Shown piece by piece: positions 16,882 to 24,419 of a stretch of DNA of 47,634 bases. The notes beneath the pieces were generated by a model that did not search any database, was not told where the DNA came from, and worked only from the letters and a program-made list of their open reading frames with translations. Each line of letters begins with the position of its first letter. Positions within the stretch are counted from its first letter, which is position 1. This stretch comes from an uncultured Pseudomonadota bacterium (lineage in GTDB: Bacteria > Desulfobacterota > BSN033 > UBA1163): NCBI GenBank assembly GCA_937124575.1, contig CAKZKY010000118.1, positions 1 to 47,634 on the forward strand, given 5' to 3'. Both the position numbers and the translations under genes were made by a program.

Positions 16882-16910
16882 AAAATAAGATAAAAAAATT
16901 GGATAGTCAA
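16882..16910 (-). promoter_or_regulatory. Candidate sigma70-type promoter for the wbpE/wbpA-like unit
   Basis: Read on the minus strand, TTGACT (16910-16905), a 17-nt spacer and TATTTT (16887-16882) lie about 40 nt before the aminotransferase ATG. Five of six -35 and four of six -10 bases match consensus. Confidence 0.5.
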
Positions 16911-16989
16911 GGCAATATCTTTTTGAAAAAAGTTAAAGGTTTCAAGGTTAAGGCAAGGAGGCCAGTTTTGATAATGCCTGCTTGGGGTA

Positions 16990-17030
16990 GGCAAGGGTTA
17001 GCTCATCCTAACCCTCACCTTAGCCTTTGC
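16990..17030. repeat. Palindromic spacer between divergent wbpE-like gene and trmJ
   Basis: AGGGTTAG (16994-17001) pairs with CTAACCCT (17008-17015) around a 6-nt loop. The outer sequences GGCAAGG (from 16990) and CCTTTGCC (ending near 17031) extend the pairing with gaps. TTAAGGC/GCCTTAG-like words recur in the same 249-nt spacer. It lies in the leader of trmJ. There is no U-tract. Confidence 0.55.
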
Positions 17031-17090
17031 CAAAGACCTATTTTCAACTTTAACAATTGATGCTTCTGTACGAAAAATTCCAAGAGAATT

Positions 17091-17834
17091 ATGAGAAATA
17101 TGGAAGCCAAAGTTGTTCTTGATTCCATCTCGGTTATTCTGGTGAGGCCGAGATTCCCTGAAAATATCGGAGCAGTGGCCAGAGCGATGAAGAATATGGG
17201 CATCCCTCGTTTGGCCATTGTCAATGGATGTTCTCCCCTACATAGGGACGCCTATAAATTGGCCTCAGGGGCAGAAGATATCTTAGAAAGGGCAGAGGAA
17301 TATGCGACACTTTACGAAGCCATTTTGGATTTGGGATATGTCGTGGGAACAACCTCCAGGCCTGGAAAAGAGAGAAGACCGCTTCTCACCCCTAAAGAGA
17401 TGGTTCAAAAACTGATTCCCATTTCGAAAGGGAATCTCATCGGTCTGGTTTTTGGTTCCGAAAAAGAGGGTTTAACCAATGAAGAACTCTCGCTTTGCCA
17501 TCTCTATGTGAGAATCCCTTCCGTGGAAACATTTCCTTCCCTCAACCTCGCTCAGGCTGTGATGGTTCTCTGCTACGAACTCTTTCAATCCACAAGTCTC
17601 GTTTCGAAGAGTTCGGCCCTATTAGCTCCGACAGAACAGATGGAGAAAATGTTTCAACATATGGAGAAGACCCTACTCAATATCGGATTTCTGGAGGCCA
17701 AAAACCCGAAAAGAATCATGAGGACGCTGAGACGGCTTTTTGGAAGAAGCCAGATGGAACTGAGAGATGTTCAGATTCTTCAAGGGATATGGAGTAGGGT
17801 TGATTGGATATTGAGAAGGAAGAAAGCCTCTTAA
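17091..17834 (+). CDS. trmJ: TrmJ-like tRNA/rRNA 2'-O-methyltransferase (SpoU/TrmH superfamily)
   Basis: SAM-dependent SPOUT enzyme predicted to methylate the ribose of nucleotide 32 in tRNAs. 247 aa, close to E. coli TrmJ. SpoU motifs in order: VILVRPRFPENIGAVARAMK (motif 1, N and R), NLIGLVFGSEKEGLTNEEL (motif 2, with the SAM-binding knot) and RIPSVETFPSLNLAQAVMVL (motif 3). The C-terminal extension (about 175-247) is helical and matches the TrmJ-type tail. Start is at 17091 or at the in-frame ATG three codons later (17100). Transcribed alone; converges on the slipin gene across a strong inverted repeat. Confidence 0.9.
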   Translation: MRNMEAKVVLDSISVILVRPRFPENIGAVARAMKNMGIPRLAIVNGCSPLHRDAYKLASGAEDILERAEEYATLYEAILDLGYVVGTTSRPGKERRPLLTPKEMVQKLIPISKGNLIGLVFGSEKEGLTNEELSLCHLYVRIPSVETFPSLNLAQAVMVLCYELFQSTSLVSKSSALLAPTEQMEKMFQHMEKTLLNIGFLEAKNPKRIMRTLRRLFGRSQMELRDVQILQGIWSRVDWILRRKKAS

Positions 17835-17838
17835 TCTG

Positions 17839-17892
17839 CCTATAGTCTTGTAATCATCTGGCTTGGGGGCCATTCGACTACAAGACTATAGG
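17839..17892. repeat. Perfect 14-bp inverted repeat between convergent trmJ and slipin genes
   Basis: CCTATAGTCTTGTA (17839-17852) is exactly complementary to TACAAGACTATAGG (17879-17892), with a 26-nt loop. It fills the gap between the two convergent stop codons and would form a hairpin on either transcript. It is a reasonable bidirectional terminator or 3'-end-stabilising structure, although neither side is followed by a run of T. Confidence 0.75.
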
Positions 17893-17905
17893 ACTATGCG
17901 CTCAC

Positions 17906-18664
17906 TCATTTCTTCTCCATAAAAGGTTTGAGCAGGTCAATGGGAACAGGAAAGATCGTCGTTGAGTTTTTCTCGGTGGCTACTTCGGTTAAGGTCTGAA
18001 GGAACCTTAGCTGAAGCGCTGCAGGATTTGCTCCAATCACACTTGCGGCTTGAGCCAATTTTTCTGCCGCCTGGTATTCTCCATCCGCATGGATCACTTT
18101 CGCCCTTCTTTCTCTCTCTGCCTCGGCTTGGCGAGCAATGGCTCTTCGCATCTCTTCAGGAAGATCGACCTGTTTCGTTTCGACCTTAGAGACCTTGATC
18201 CCCCAAGGCTCGGTATCCTTATCCAGAATGTCCTGAATATGCATATTGATCTTTTCTCGCTGGGAGAGCAGTTCGTCCAGTTCAGCCTGGCCCACGACAC
18301 TTCGTAGAGTGGTTTGGGCTAACTGGGAGGTGGCATAGAGATAGTTTTCCACTTCCACCACTGCCTTATTGGGATCCATTACCCGAAAATAGACAACGGC
18401 ATTCACTTTGATGGAAACATTATCTCGGGTGATCACATCTTGGGGGGGAATGTCGAGGGTCACTGTCCGAAGACTGATCTTAATCAACTTATCAATCCCT
18501 GGAATGATCAAGATCAGCCCTGGCCCTTTGGCTCCGATGAGCCTTCCAAGACGGAAGACAACACCCCTCTCGTACTCCCTCAGAATCTTGATGGCGGAAG
18601 CAGCCAAGATAAATAAAAAGACGATCAAGAAAAATAAACCGGATGGAAGTCCTACTGGGCTCAT
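17906..18664 (-). CDS. slipin (stomatin/SPFH-family membrane protein)
   Basis: Membrane-anchored scaffold of the SPFH (stomatin/prohibitin/flotillin/HflK) superfamily, 252 aa. One N-terminal hydrophobic segment (about residues 8-27) is followed by the stomatin core: [59 protein letters not shown] and a coiled-coil (about 165-215, [15 protein letters not shown]). The C-terminus ends [27 protein letters not shown] precedes the ATG. Directly downstream (15 nt) of an NfeD/ClpP-class protease; in archaea and bacteria this pair is established as the stomatin-partner operon, in which the protease cleaves the stomatin C-terminus. Here that function is inferred from family and context. Confidence 0.95.
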   Translation of the reverse strand: MSPVGLPSGLFFLIVFLFILAASAIKILREYERGVVFRLGRLIGAKGPGLILIIPGIDKLIKISLRTVTLDIPPQDVITRDNVSIKVNAVVYFRVMDPNKAVVEVENYLYATSQLAQTTLRSVVGQAELDELLSQREKINMHIQDILDKDTEPWGIKVSKVETKQVDLPEEMRRAIARQAEAERERRAKVIHADGEYQAAEKLAQAASVIGANPAALQLRFLQTLTEVATEKNSTTIFPVPIDLLKPFMEKK

Positions 18665-18679
18665 TTGATTTCCTCCTCT

Positions 18680-19978
18680 TCAGATTTTTTTGACCTTTAA
18701 GATTAAATTGGTGACTTCAACGACCTGGACTTTTTCTCCCTTTTCAATGGGTTGATCAGCAATAGCATTCCAGAATTCTCCATGAATCGCAACTTTTCCT
18801 TCTGGGGTGAGGGGAATGGTGACCACTCCTACCTCTCCGATCAATCCTTCCATTCCTGTGGTCGGTTTTGAAAGACGTGCTCGGATGGCCATGGTTACGG
18901 CAAAGATGAAGAAACCTGCACTGACCAAGACCGCCGGAATGATGACACTTAAGGAGATTCTCATATATTCGGTTGGATTTTCGATCAACATGAGAGATCC
19001 CAAAAAGAGTGAAATAACACCTCCGACCGATAATAGGCCATGGCTGACCACCTTAATCTCAGCAATGAAGAGGATGATCGCAAAGAGAATGAGGGCCAAC
19101 CCTGCAAAGTTGATGGGAAGCATCTGGAGTGCATAGAAGGCAAGGATGAGGAATATCCCGCCAACCACGCCGGGAAGGATAGAACCGGGATTCGAAAGCT
19201 CGAAGAAGATACCATAGATACCGAGCATCAGTAAGATGTAAGCAATGCTTGGATTGGAGATGATATCGAGAAAACGATAACGCCAACTCATCTCCAGAGG
19301 CCGAGGTTGGACCCCTTTGGTCAGAAGGGTTCGGGTCATACCATCAAACTTGATCACTTTCCCGTCAATCTTACTGAGAAGGTCTTGGATATCTGGGCTG
19401 ACGAAATCGACCACATTCGATTTGACGGCCTCTTCTTCTGTGATGGAAACGCTTTTTCTGACCGCCTTTTCACCCCATTCCATATTTCTTCCTCTGGTTT
19501 TGGCGATCGTCTTAATATAGGAGACGGTATCATTGACGATCTTTTCTGACATCGTCTTACTCTCCTTTCCTTCGCCAAGCGAGACTGGATGGGCGGCTCC
19601 GATATGGGTGCCAGGCGCCATCGCTGCAATATGGGCAGCCATTGTTATAAAGACCCCTGCTGAGGCGGCCCTCCCTCCACTCGGCGAGACATAGACAATA
19701 ATTGGAAGGTTGGAGGTGAGTATCTTTTTAACGATGATCCTCATGGACTCCATCAGGCCTCCAGGGGTATCAAGCTGGATGATGAGGCATTGGGCTCCTT
19801 TCTCTGCGGCTTTATCAATCGATTCGATAATAAACTTAGAGGTGGCCGGGTTGATGATACCGTCCACTTCAATGACATAGATAGGAGCCTTTTCCTGCGA
19901 ATGGGAAGGGGTTCCCAAAGAGAGTGAAAGCCCGATCATGACCAAAACAATGTATATCGTGGAAGAGTATCGTTTCAA
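18680..19978 (-). CDS. NfeD-family membrane-bound ClpP-class serine protease
   Basis: Long NfeD (1b type) with a signal sequence, a ClpP/SppA-like protease domain, four or five membrane segments and a C-terminal OB-fold. The preferred start is TTG at 19978: AAGGAG lies 6 nt upstream and the protein then opens with KR and a hydrophobic signal; an in-frame TTG at 20002 would place that site inside the gene. Numbered from 20002, the catalytic Ser is S114 (RAASAGVF) and the likely partner Lys is K154 (MSEKIVND), a spacing of 40 that fits the Ser-Lys dyad of archaeal homologues. Membrane segments span about 255-365, and the OB domain about 375-440 (LIGEVGVVTIPL). 34-58 nt after the MBL gene; 15 nt before slipin. 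Confidence 0.93.
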   Translation of the reverse strand: MKRYSSTIYIVLVMIGLSLSLGTPSHSQEKAPIYVIEVDGIINPATSKFIIESIDKAAEKGAQCLIIQLDTPGGLMESMRIIVKKILTSNLPIIVYVSPSGGRAASAGVFITMAAHIAAMAPGTHIGAAHPVSLGEGKESKTMSEKIVNDTVSYIKTIAKTRGRNMEWGEKAVRKSVSITEEEAVKSNVVDFVSPDIQDLLSKIDGKVIKFDGMTRTLLTKGVQPRPLEMSWRYRFLDIISNPSIAYILLMLGIYGIFFELSNPGSILPGVVGGIFLILAFYALQMLPINFAGLALILFAIILFIAEIKVVSHGLLSVGGVISLFLGSLMLIENPTEYMRISLSVIIPAVLVSAGFFIFAVTMAIRARLSKPTTGMEGLIGEVGVVTIPLTPEGKVAIHGEFWNAIADQPIEKGEKVQVVEVTNLILKVKKI

Positions 19979-20036
19979 ATCATTCTCCTTTATTAGAATC
20001 AAATTACCTTAAAAAGCAGGGATTGTCAAATCCAAC

Positions 20037-20792
20037 CTATATTGCTATCTTCATGAGGTCTTCTGCGAGAAGAATTTCGCCCTGGAAGACCTTTTTACAT
20101 TGATCTAAGATGTCATATTGGTCACAGAGGGGATAGAGGTGGGTGAGGAGGAGTTTTTTGCAGTGGGATTCTTTAGCAACCCTTCCTGCCAGAGAGGGTG
20201 TAAGATGGCCCTCCACCTTTTTTTGATCTGGAAAGGAGCATTCCAGAACGAGGAGGTCTGCCTTCCAGGCAAGACTCACAAGATTTTCACAGTAGTCTGT
20301 ATCTCCAGAGATGACGATTGACTTCCCCTCTCCCCATTCAACTCGATAGCCAATACTCTCAGGAAGATGAGCCATGGATTTTGAGAGAATTTTTATCCCA
20401 TCCAGAAGAAGAGGGGAGGAGACGACTTCCTTCACTGTCAATTGGTAAGGCTGGGGTTCTATCCAGGCAGCATAGAGGTTTTTTAACATCTGGAAATGCT
20501 GTTTGAATCCGCAGCCTCCGACCAGAGTCAATTCCTTTTGGCGCGGGAGCTCTCCATACTTACATGCAAACAGGATTGGGACCAGATCTGCTATATGGTC
20601 GGGGTGGATATGAGTATAGAGAAGGAGATCAATATCTCGATAGGTTATCCCCACTTCGAGCATCCTCCTTAATATTCCTGGACCGCTGTCAATCACAATA
20701 TGACGACTCTTCAAAGAGAGAAGTAAGCCAGGAGAAGCTCTTCTTAAAGAGGGAATGCCTGTTCCAGAGCCCAGTATGATCAATTCTGGCAT
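20037..20792 (-). CDS. MBL-fold metallo-hydrolase (RNase Z/arylsulfatase-like)
   Basis: Metallo-beta-lactamase fold enzyme of 251 aa. The dinuclear metal motif THIHPDHIADL gives H61, H63, D65 and H66; further ligands are H142 (MAHLPES), D164 (ISGDTDY) and H218 (LLTHLYP). EGHLT (H196) resembles the extra histidine motif of the RNase Z branch. The long exosite arm of true bacterial RNase Z is not evident, so tRNA 3' processing is possible but not demonstrated; small esters or cyclic phosphates are alternatives. It is the first gene of a minus-strand unit with nfeD and slipin, a link of unknown meaning. ATG at 20792 is preceded by GAGG about 10 nt away. Confidence 0.85.
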   Translation of the reverse strand: MPELIILGSGTGIPSLRRASPGLLLSLKSRHIVIDSGPGILRRMLEVGITYRDIDLLLYTHIHPDHIADLVPILFACKYGELPRQKELTLVGGCGFKQHFQMLKNLYAAWIEPQPYQLTVKEVVSSPLLLDGIKILSKSMAHLPESIGYRVEWGEGKSIVISGDTDYCENLVSLAWKADLLVLECSFPDQKKVEGHLTPSLAGRVAKESHCKKLLLTHLYPLCDQYDILDQCKKVFQGEILLAEDLMKIAI

Positions 20793-20906
20793 GATGATCT
20801 CAACCTCAAGCTTTTATAAGTTAACATAAAACGATGAAATTGCAACCCCGATGGCTCGACTTCCCGTATATTCGGATTTACCCATACTTTTTGGTCATTA
20901 AAAAGG

Positions 20907-20935
20907 TTGACTTGATTTTTAGGCCGTATTAAAAT
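20907..20935 (+). promoter_or_regulatory. Strong sigma70-type promoter for hflX
   Basis: TTGACT (20907-20912), a 17-nt spacer, and TAAAAT (20930-20935). Five of six bases match consensus in each hexamer. The expected start of transcription is near 20942, only about 13 nt before the proposed ATT start codon of hflX, so the leader would consist of little more than the Shine-Dalgarno AAAAGGAG (20941-20948). Confidence 0.65.
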
Positions 20936-20954
20936 TTTTGAAAAGGAGACGTCA

Positions 20955-22709
20955 ATTAGCAAAGTCTTTGGAAACATCATTGGTCTGAAACCCAATCAGA
21001 TCAGGCGGATTGAGTATATCTATCGGAGGAAGATCCCACCCGAGAAGATCGTCACTCCTGAAGTTGCCCACCTTTTATTCGACCTCTCCAGAGAAATTCA
21101 TCGGCAAATCGGAATCCTTATCGGAAGGAGAGGAGCTATCGAAATGGTCATCGTTGGAGATCAACGTGGGATTACGATCCCTGACCTTTCGCGCGATCGA
21201 ATCGGCATCCCCCGATTAAGGGGGGTGCGATTGGTTCATACACACCTAAGAGGGGAGCCTTTGAACGAAGAAGACTTAACGGATCTTGCCCTATTAAGGC
21301 TGGACATGATCGTTGCCCTGACAAGCGATGGCAAGAAGGGGCAAGAAACGATCCACTACGCCCATCTTCTCCCTGACAATCCAGCGAAGAGAGTGTGGGA
21401 GGTCGAATCCTCTTGTTCATGGAATGACTTAGAGATTAATTTTCTGAAATGGGTCCAGTCATTGGAAGATCAGTTTCAGCGAGGCCAGAGGGCAATCTCT
21501 ACGAAAAGTCGCAAGGAGAAGGCTATCCTCATCTCGGTCAGTCGAGAGAACCGAGACGTTTTGGAAAACTCCATGGAAGAGTTAAGGGAGTTGGCAGAAT
21601 CGAGTGGTGTGTTGGTGGCAGAGACGATCATCCAGAGGCCACAAACGATTTCGCATTCCACGCTGATCGGAGAGGGAAAATTAAGAGAGCTACTTGTGAA
21701 GTGTATGCAATTGGGTGTGGATCTGATCATCTTCGATCAGAATTTAACACCTGGGCAGATGGCTTCGATCTCTGACCTGACCGAATTGAGAGTGATTGAT
21801 CGAACCCAGCTTATTCTGGACATCTTTGCCCAGAGGGCCCATACTCGGGATGGGAAGAATCAGGTGGAGCTGGCACAGCTGAAATACTTGCTTCCGCGCC
21901 TTGCCAGAAAGACTTTGGCGCTTTCAAGGCTGACCGGAGGAATTGGAGGAAGAGGGCCAGGAGAAACAAAGCTTGAGATTGATCGGCGAAGGGTGAGGGA
22001 GAGGATCCATCTTCTGGAAAAGGAGCTGGAGCGCTTGAGCCTGCGCAGGGAACAGAGAAGAGCCCTTCGTAAAAAAGCGGGGATTCCCATTCTTTCCATC
22101 ATCGGATATACGAATGCAGGGAAATCAACCCTTTTTAATCTTCTCACGAAGAGCCGCTTTAGCGTGGAGGATAAACTCTTTGCCACATTAGATACAGCCA
22201 CCCGTAAGTTGAGATTGACCAAAGATCTCTGGGTGAAGAGAGAACCCATGGATGTGGTGATTACGGATACGGTCGGTTTTATTAAGGATCTGCCTAAGGA
22301 TCTATTAGGAGCCTTTCGACCCACCTTCGACGAGCTCAGGGAATCTGATCTTTTGATTCATCTGGTCGATATCAGCAGTCCGAGACGACAGGAACATATG
22401 GAGGCTGTCCAAAAGATCCTGATGGAACTTGGATTGGAAGAGATCCCACTCTTTTTAGTTTTCAACAAAGAGGACAGAATGGACCAAGAGGAGGTAAGGG
22501 CGCTCTGCAAAAGATACGGTGCTGTATCGATCTCAGCCCTTCGACCAAAAAGCCTCAGCGATTTTTTCATGGAGCTTGAGAGGAAGCTCGAAGAGATTTA
22601 TTCCTCAAAAATGGAAGATAGCAAAGTCCTTGACGATTTTTGCAAGATACCCAACGAAGACATCTCCACCGAATTATTGCAACAGGTTGACAAACGGGAT
22701 TGGGTCTGA
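20955..22709 (+). CDS. hflX: ribosome-splitting GTPase HflX, apparent AUU start
   Basis: Translational GTPase that dissociates stalled ribosomes. The frame is open from a stop at 20913; the first ATG/GTG/TTG after it is ATG 21144, but the 63 codons before it encode a conserved-looking HflX N-terminus (SKVFGNIIGLKPNQIRRIEY, REIHRQIGILIGRRG). The best fit is ATT at 20955, 6 nt after AAAAGGAG. From there the protein is 584 aa: HflX N-domain, helical linker with GGIGGRGPGETKLEIDRRR, then G domain with G1 GYTNAGKSTLFN, G3 DTVGFIKDLP and G4 FNKEDRMD. If ATT is a sequencing error for ATG, the start is unchanged. Starting at 21144 (521 aa) would remove part of the N-domain. Confidence 0.93.
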   Translation: MSKVFGNIIGLKPNQIRRIEYIYRRKIPPEKIVTPEVAHLLFDLSREIHRQIGILIGRRGAIEMVIVGDQRGITIPDLSRDRIGIPRLRGVRLVHTHLRGEPLNEEDLTDLALLRLDMIVALTSDGKKGQETIHYAHLLPDNPAKRVWEVESSCSWNDLEINFLKWVQSLEDQFQRGQRAISTKSRKEKAILISVSRENRDVLENSMEELRELAESSGVLVAETIIQRPQTISHSTLIGEGKLRELLVKCMQLGVDLIIFDQNLTPGQMASISDLTELRVIDRTQLILDIFAQRAHTRDGKNQVELAQLKYLLPRLARKTLALSRLTGGIGGRGPGETKLEIDRRRVRERIHLLEKELERLSLRREQRRALRKKAGIPILSIIGYTNAGKSTLFNLLTKSRFSVEDKLFATLDTATRKLRLTKDLWVKREPMDVVITDTVGFIKDLPKDLLGAFRPTFDELRESDLLIHLVDISSPRRQEHMEAVQKILMELGLEEIPLFLVFNKEDRMDQEEVRALCKRYGAVSISALRPKSLSDFFMELERKLEEIYSSKMEDSKVLDDFCKIPNEDISTELLQQVDKRDWV

Positions 22710-22818
22710 TATATGAAATTAAAATTTTTCGATCTCTGATTAGGCGAAGACCCTTTTGAAATCCAGTCTGGGTCATAGTTTGACTAATTCACTTTAGATC
22801 GTTGGCAAAAGAGGATCG

Positions 22819-24291
22819 ATGATGGAAAACCATCTGCATACCTTTGAGGAATATCTTACCTTCGATGACGTCTTATTGGTCCCTTCTTATTCCGAGGTCT
22901 TACCAAAAGAGGTGGATATCTCCACCTTACTGACTCGGGAGATCCGGTTGAATATCCCTCTGGTCAGCGCAGCCATGGACACCGTGACTGAGTCAAGGAC
23001 AGCTATAGCCATGGCTCAAGAAGGAGGAATAGGAATCATCCACCGCAATCTTTCTATCACGGATCAGGCATTGGAGGTGGATAAGGTGAAGAAGTCGGAG
23101 AGTGGAATGATTCTTAACCCCATCACCATGGATCCTGACCAGAAGATCCACGAAGCCCTGGAGGTGATGAGGAGATACCGGATATCAGGAGTTCCCATCA
23201 CCCGAGAGGGCAAGCTCGTTGGAATTCTCACCAACCGAGACCTCCGATTTGAGAAGAGGCTGGACGAGAAGATCTCAACGGTCATGACCAAGGACCGGCT
23301 CATCACGGTCCCTGTGGGAACAACGCTTGAGCAGGCCAAAGAGATCCTTCACCAGAACCGGATCGAGAAATTACTGGTTGTCGATGCTCATAACAATTTG
23401 AAAGGTTTGATCACCATCAAAGATATCGAGAAGATGAGGAAGTACCCCAACTCTTGTAAGGATGCCCATGGACGGCTTCGAGTGGGAGCGGCGATTGGAA
23501 CGGGAAAGGATCGGGAACCGAGAACGGAAGCGCTCATTCGAGCAGGACTCGACGTTCTGGTTATCGATACGGCCCACGGCCATACCAAGGATGTCCTGGA
23601 AGCCATCCGTGATACAAAAAAGAACTTTCCGGGCTGTCAGTTGATCGCTGGAAACATCGCTACCAGAGAGGGGATGCTCGATCTCATCAAGGCAGGGGTG
23701 GATGGGGTTAAGGTTGGCGTTGGGCCAGGCTCAATCTGTACTACGCGGATTATTGCAGGTGTGGGCGTCCCCCAGCTTTCTGCAATCCGTGAGGTCGCTG
23801 AGGTCTCAGAGCAGTATGAGATGCCCATCATTGCCGATGGAGGGATTAAATTTTCAGGGGATATCACTAAGGCCCTTGCCGCCGGAGCCCATTCAGTAAT
23901 GATCGGGAATCTATTTGCTGGCACCGACGAAAGCCCTGGTGAGATCGTTCTCTACCAGGGGAGAAGCTATAAAGTATATCGGGGTATGGGCTCTTTGGAA
24001 GCGATGAGGGAGGGGAGTAAGGATCGCTACATGCAGGCAGAGGTTGAGAGTGAAACGAAACTGGTTCCCGAGGGAATTGAGGGAAGGGTTCCTTATCGAG
24101 GTGCCCTCTCTTTCTGTATCCATCAGCTCGTTGGTGGACTCAAGGCAGGCATGGGATATATGGGCGCAAAGAATATTCCAGAGATGCGGCAGAAGGCTCG
24201 ATTCATCCGGATCACTTCCTCTGGTTTAAAAGAGAGCCATGTCCATGATGTCATCATTACCAAGGAGGCTCCCAATTATAGATTGGAATAG
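22819..24291 (+). CDS. guaB: inosine-5'-monophosphate dehydrogenase
   Basis: NAD-dependent oxidation of IMP to XMP, the committed step of GMP synthesis; cytoplasmic tetramer. 490 aa. TIM-barrel start [17 protein letters not shown], two CBS domains inserted at about 95-205 (regulatory nucleotide binding), catalytic Cys307 in [15 protein letters not shown], the flap region and the [10 protein letters not shown] motif near the C-terminus. ATG at 22819 is followed at once by a second ATG. The 109-nt upstream spacer has no clear promoter. guaA, the next pathway step, lies 3.3 kb downstream on the same strand, separated by two genes of unknown function. Confidence 0.98.
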   Translation: MMENHLHTFEEYLTFDDVLLVPSYSEVLPKEVDISTLLTREIRLNIPLVSAAMDTVTESRTAIAMAQEGGIGIIHRNLSITDQALEVDKVKKSESGMILNPITMDPDQKIHEALEVMRRYRISGVPITREGKLVGILTNRDLRFEKRLDEKISTVMTKDRLITVPVGTTLEQAKEILHQNRIEKLLVVDAHNNLKGLITIKDIEKMRKYPNSCKDAHGRLRVGAAIGTGKDREPRTEALIRAGLDVLVIDTAHGHTKDVLEAIRDTKKNFPGCQLIAGNIATREGMLDLIKAGVDGVKVGVGPGSICTTRIIAGVGVPQLSAIREVAEVSEQYEMPIIADGGIKFSGDITKALAAGAHSVMIGNLFAGTDESPGEIVLYQGRSYKVYRGMGSLEAMREGSKDRYMQAEVESETKLVPEGIEGRVPYRGALSFCIHQLVGGLKAGMGYMGAKNIPEMRQKARFIRITSSGLKESHVHDVIITKEAPNYRLE

Positions 24292-24419
24292 GCTTCTCAA
24301 GAGAGAAGAAGATCATGAGAACATCCCTCTGGGAGAGATTGAGAGATCTGGACGCCACTCACACCGACCTGTAGAGATAGGGATTTCGGGCAAAGCGAGA
24401 AGGGAAAAAGGGGGTTACC

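Noticed and set aside
17839-17892. Insertion-sequence terminal repeats
   Set aside because: The 26-nt interior cannot hold a transposase and no target-site duplication is seen.
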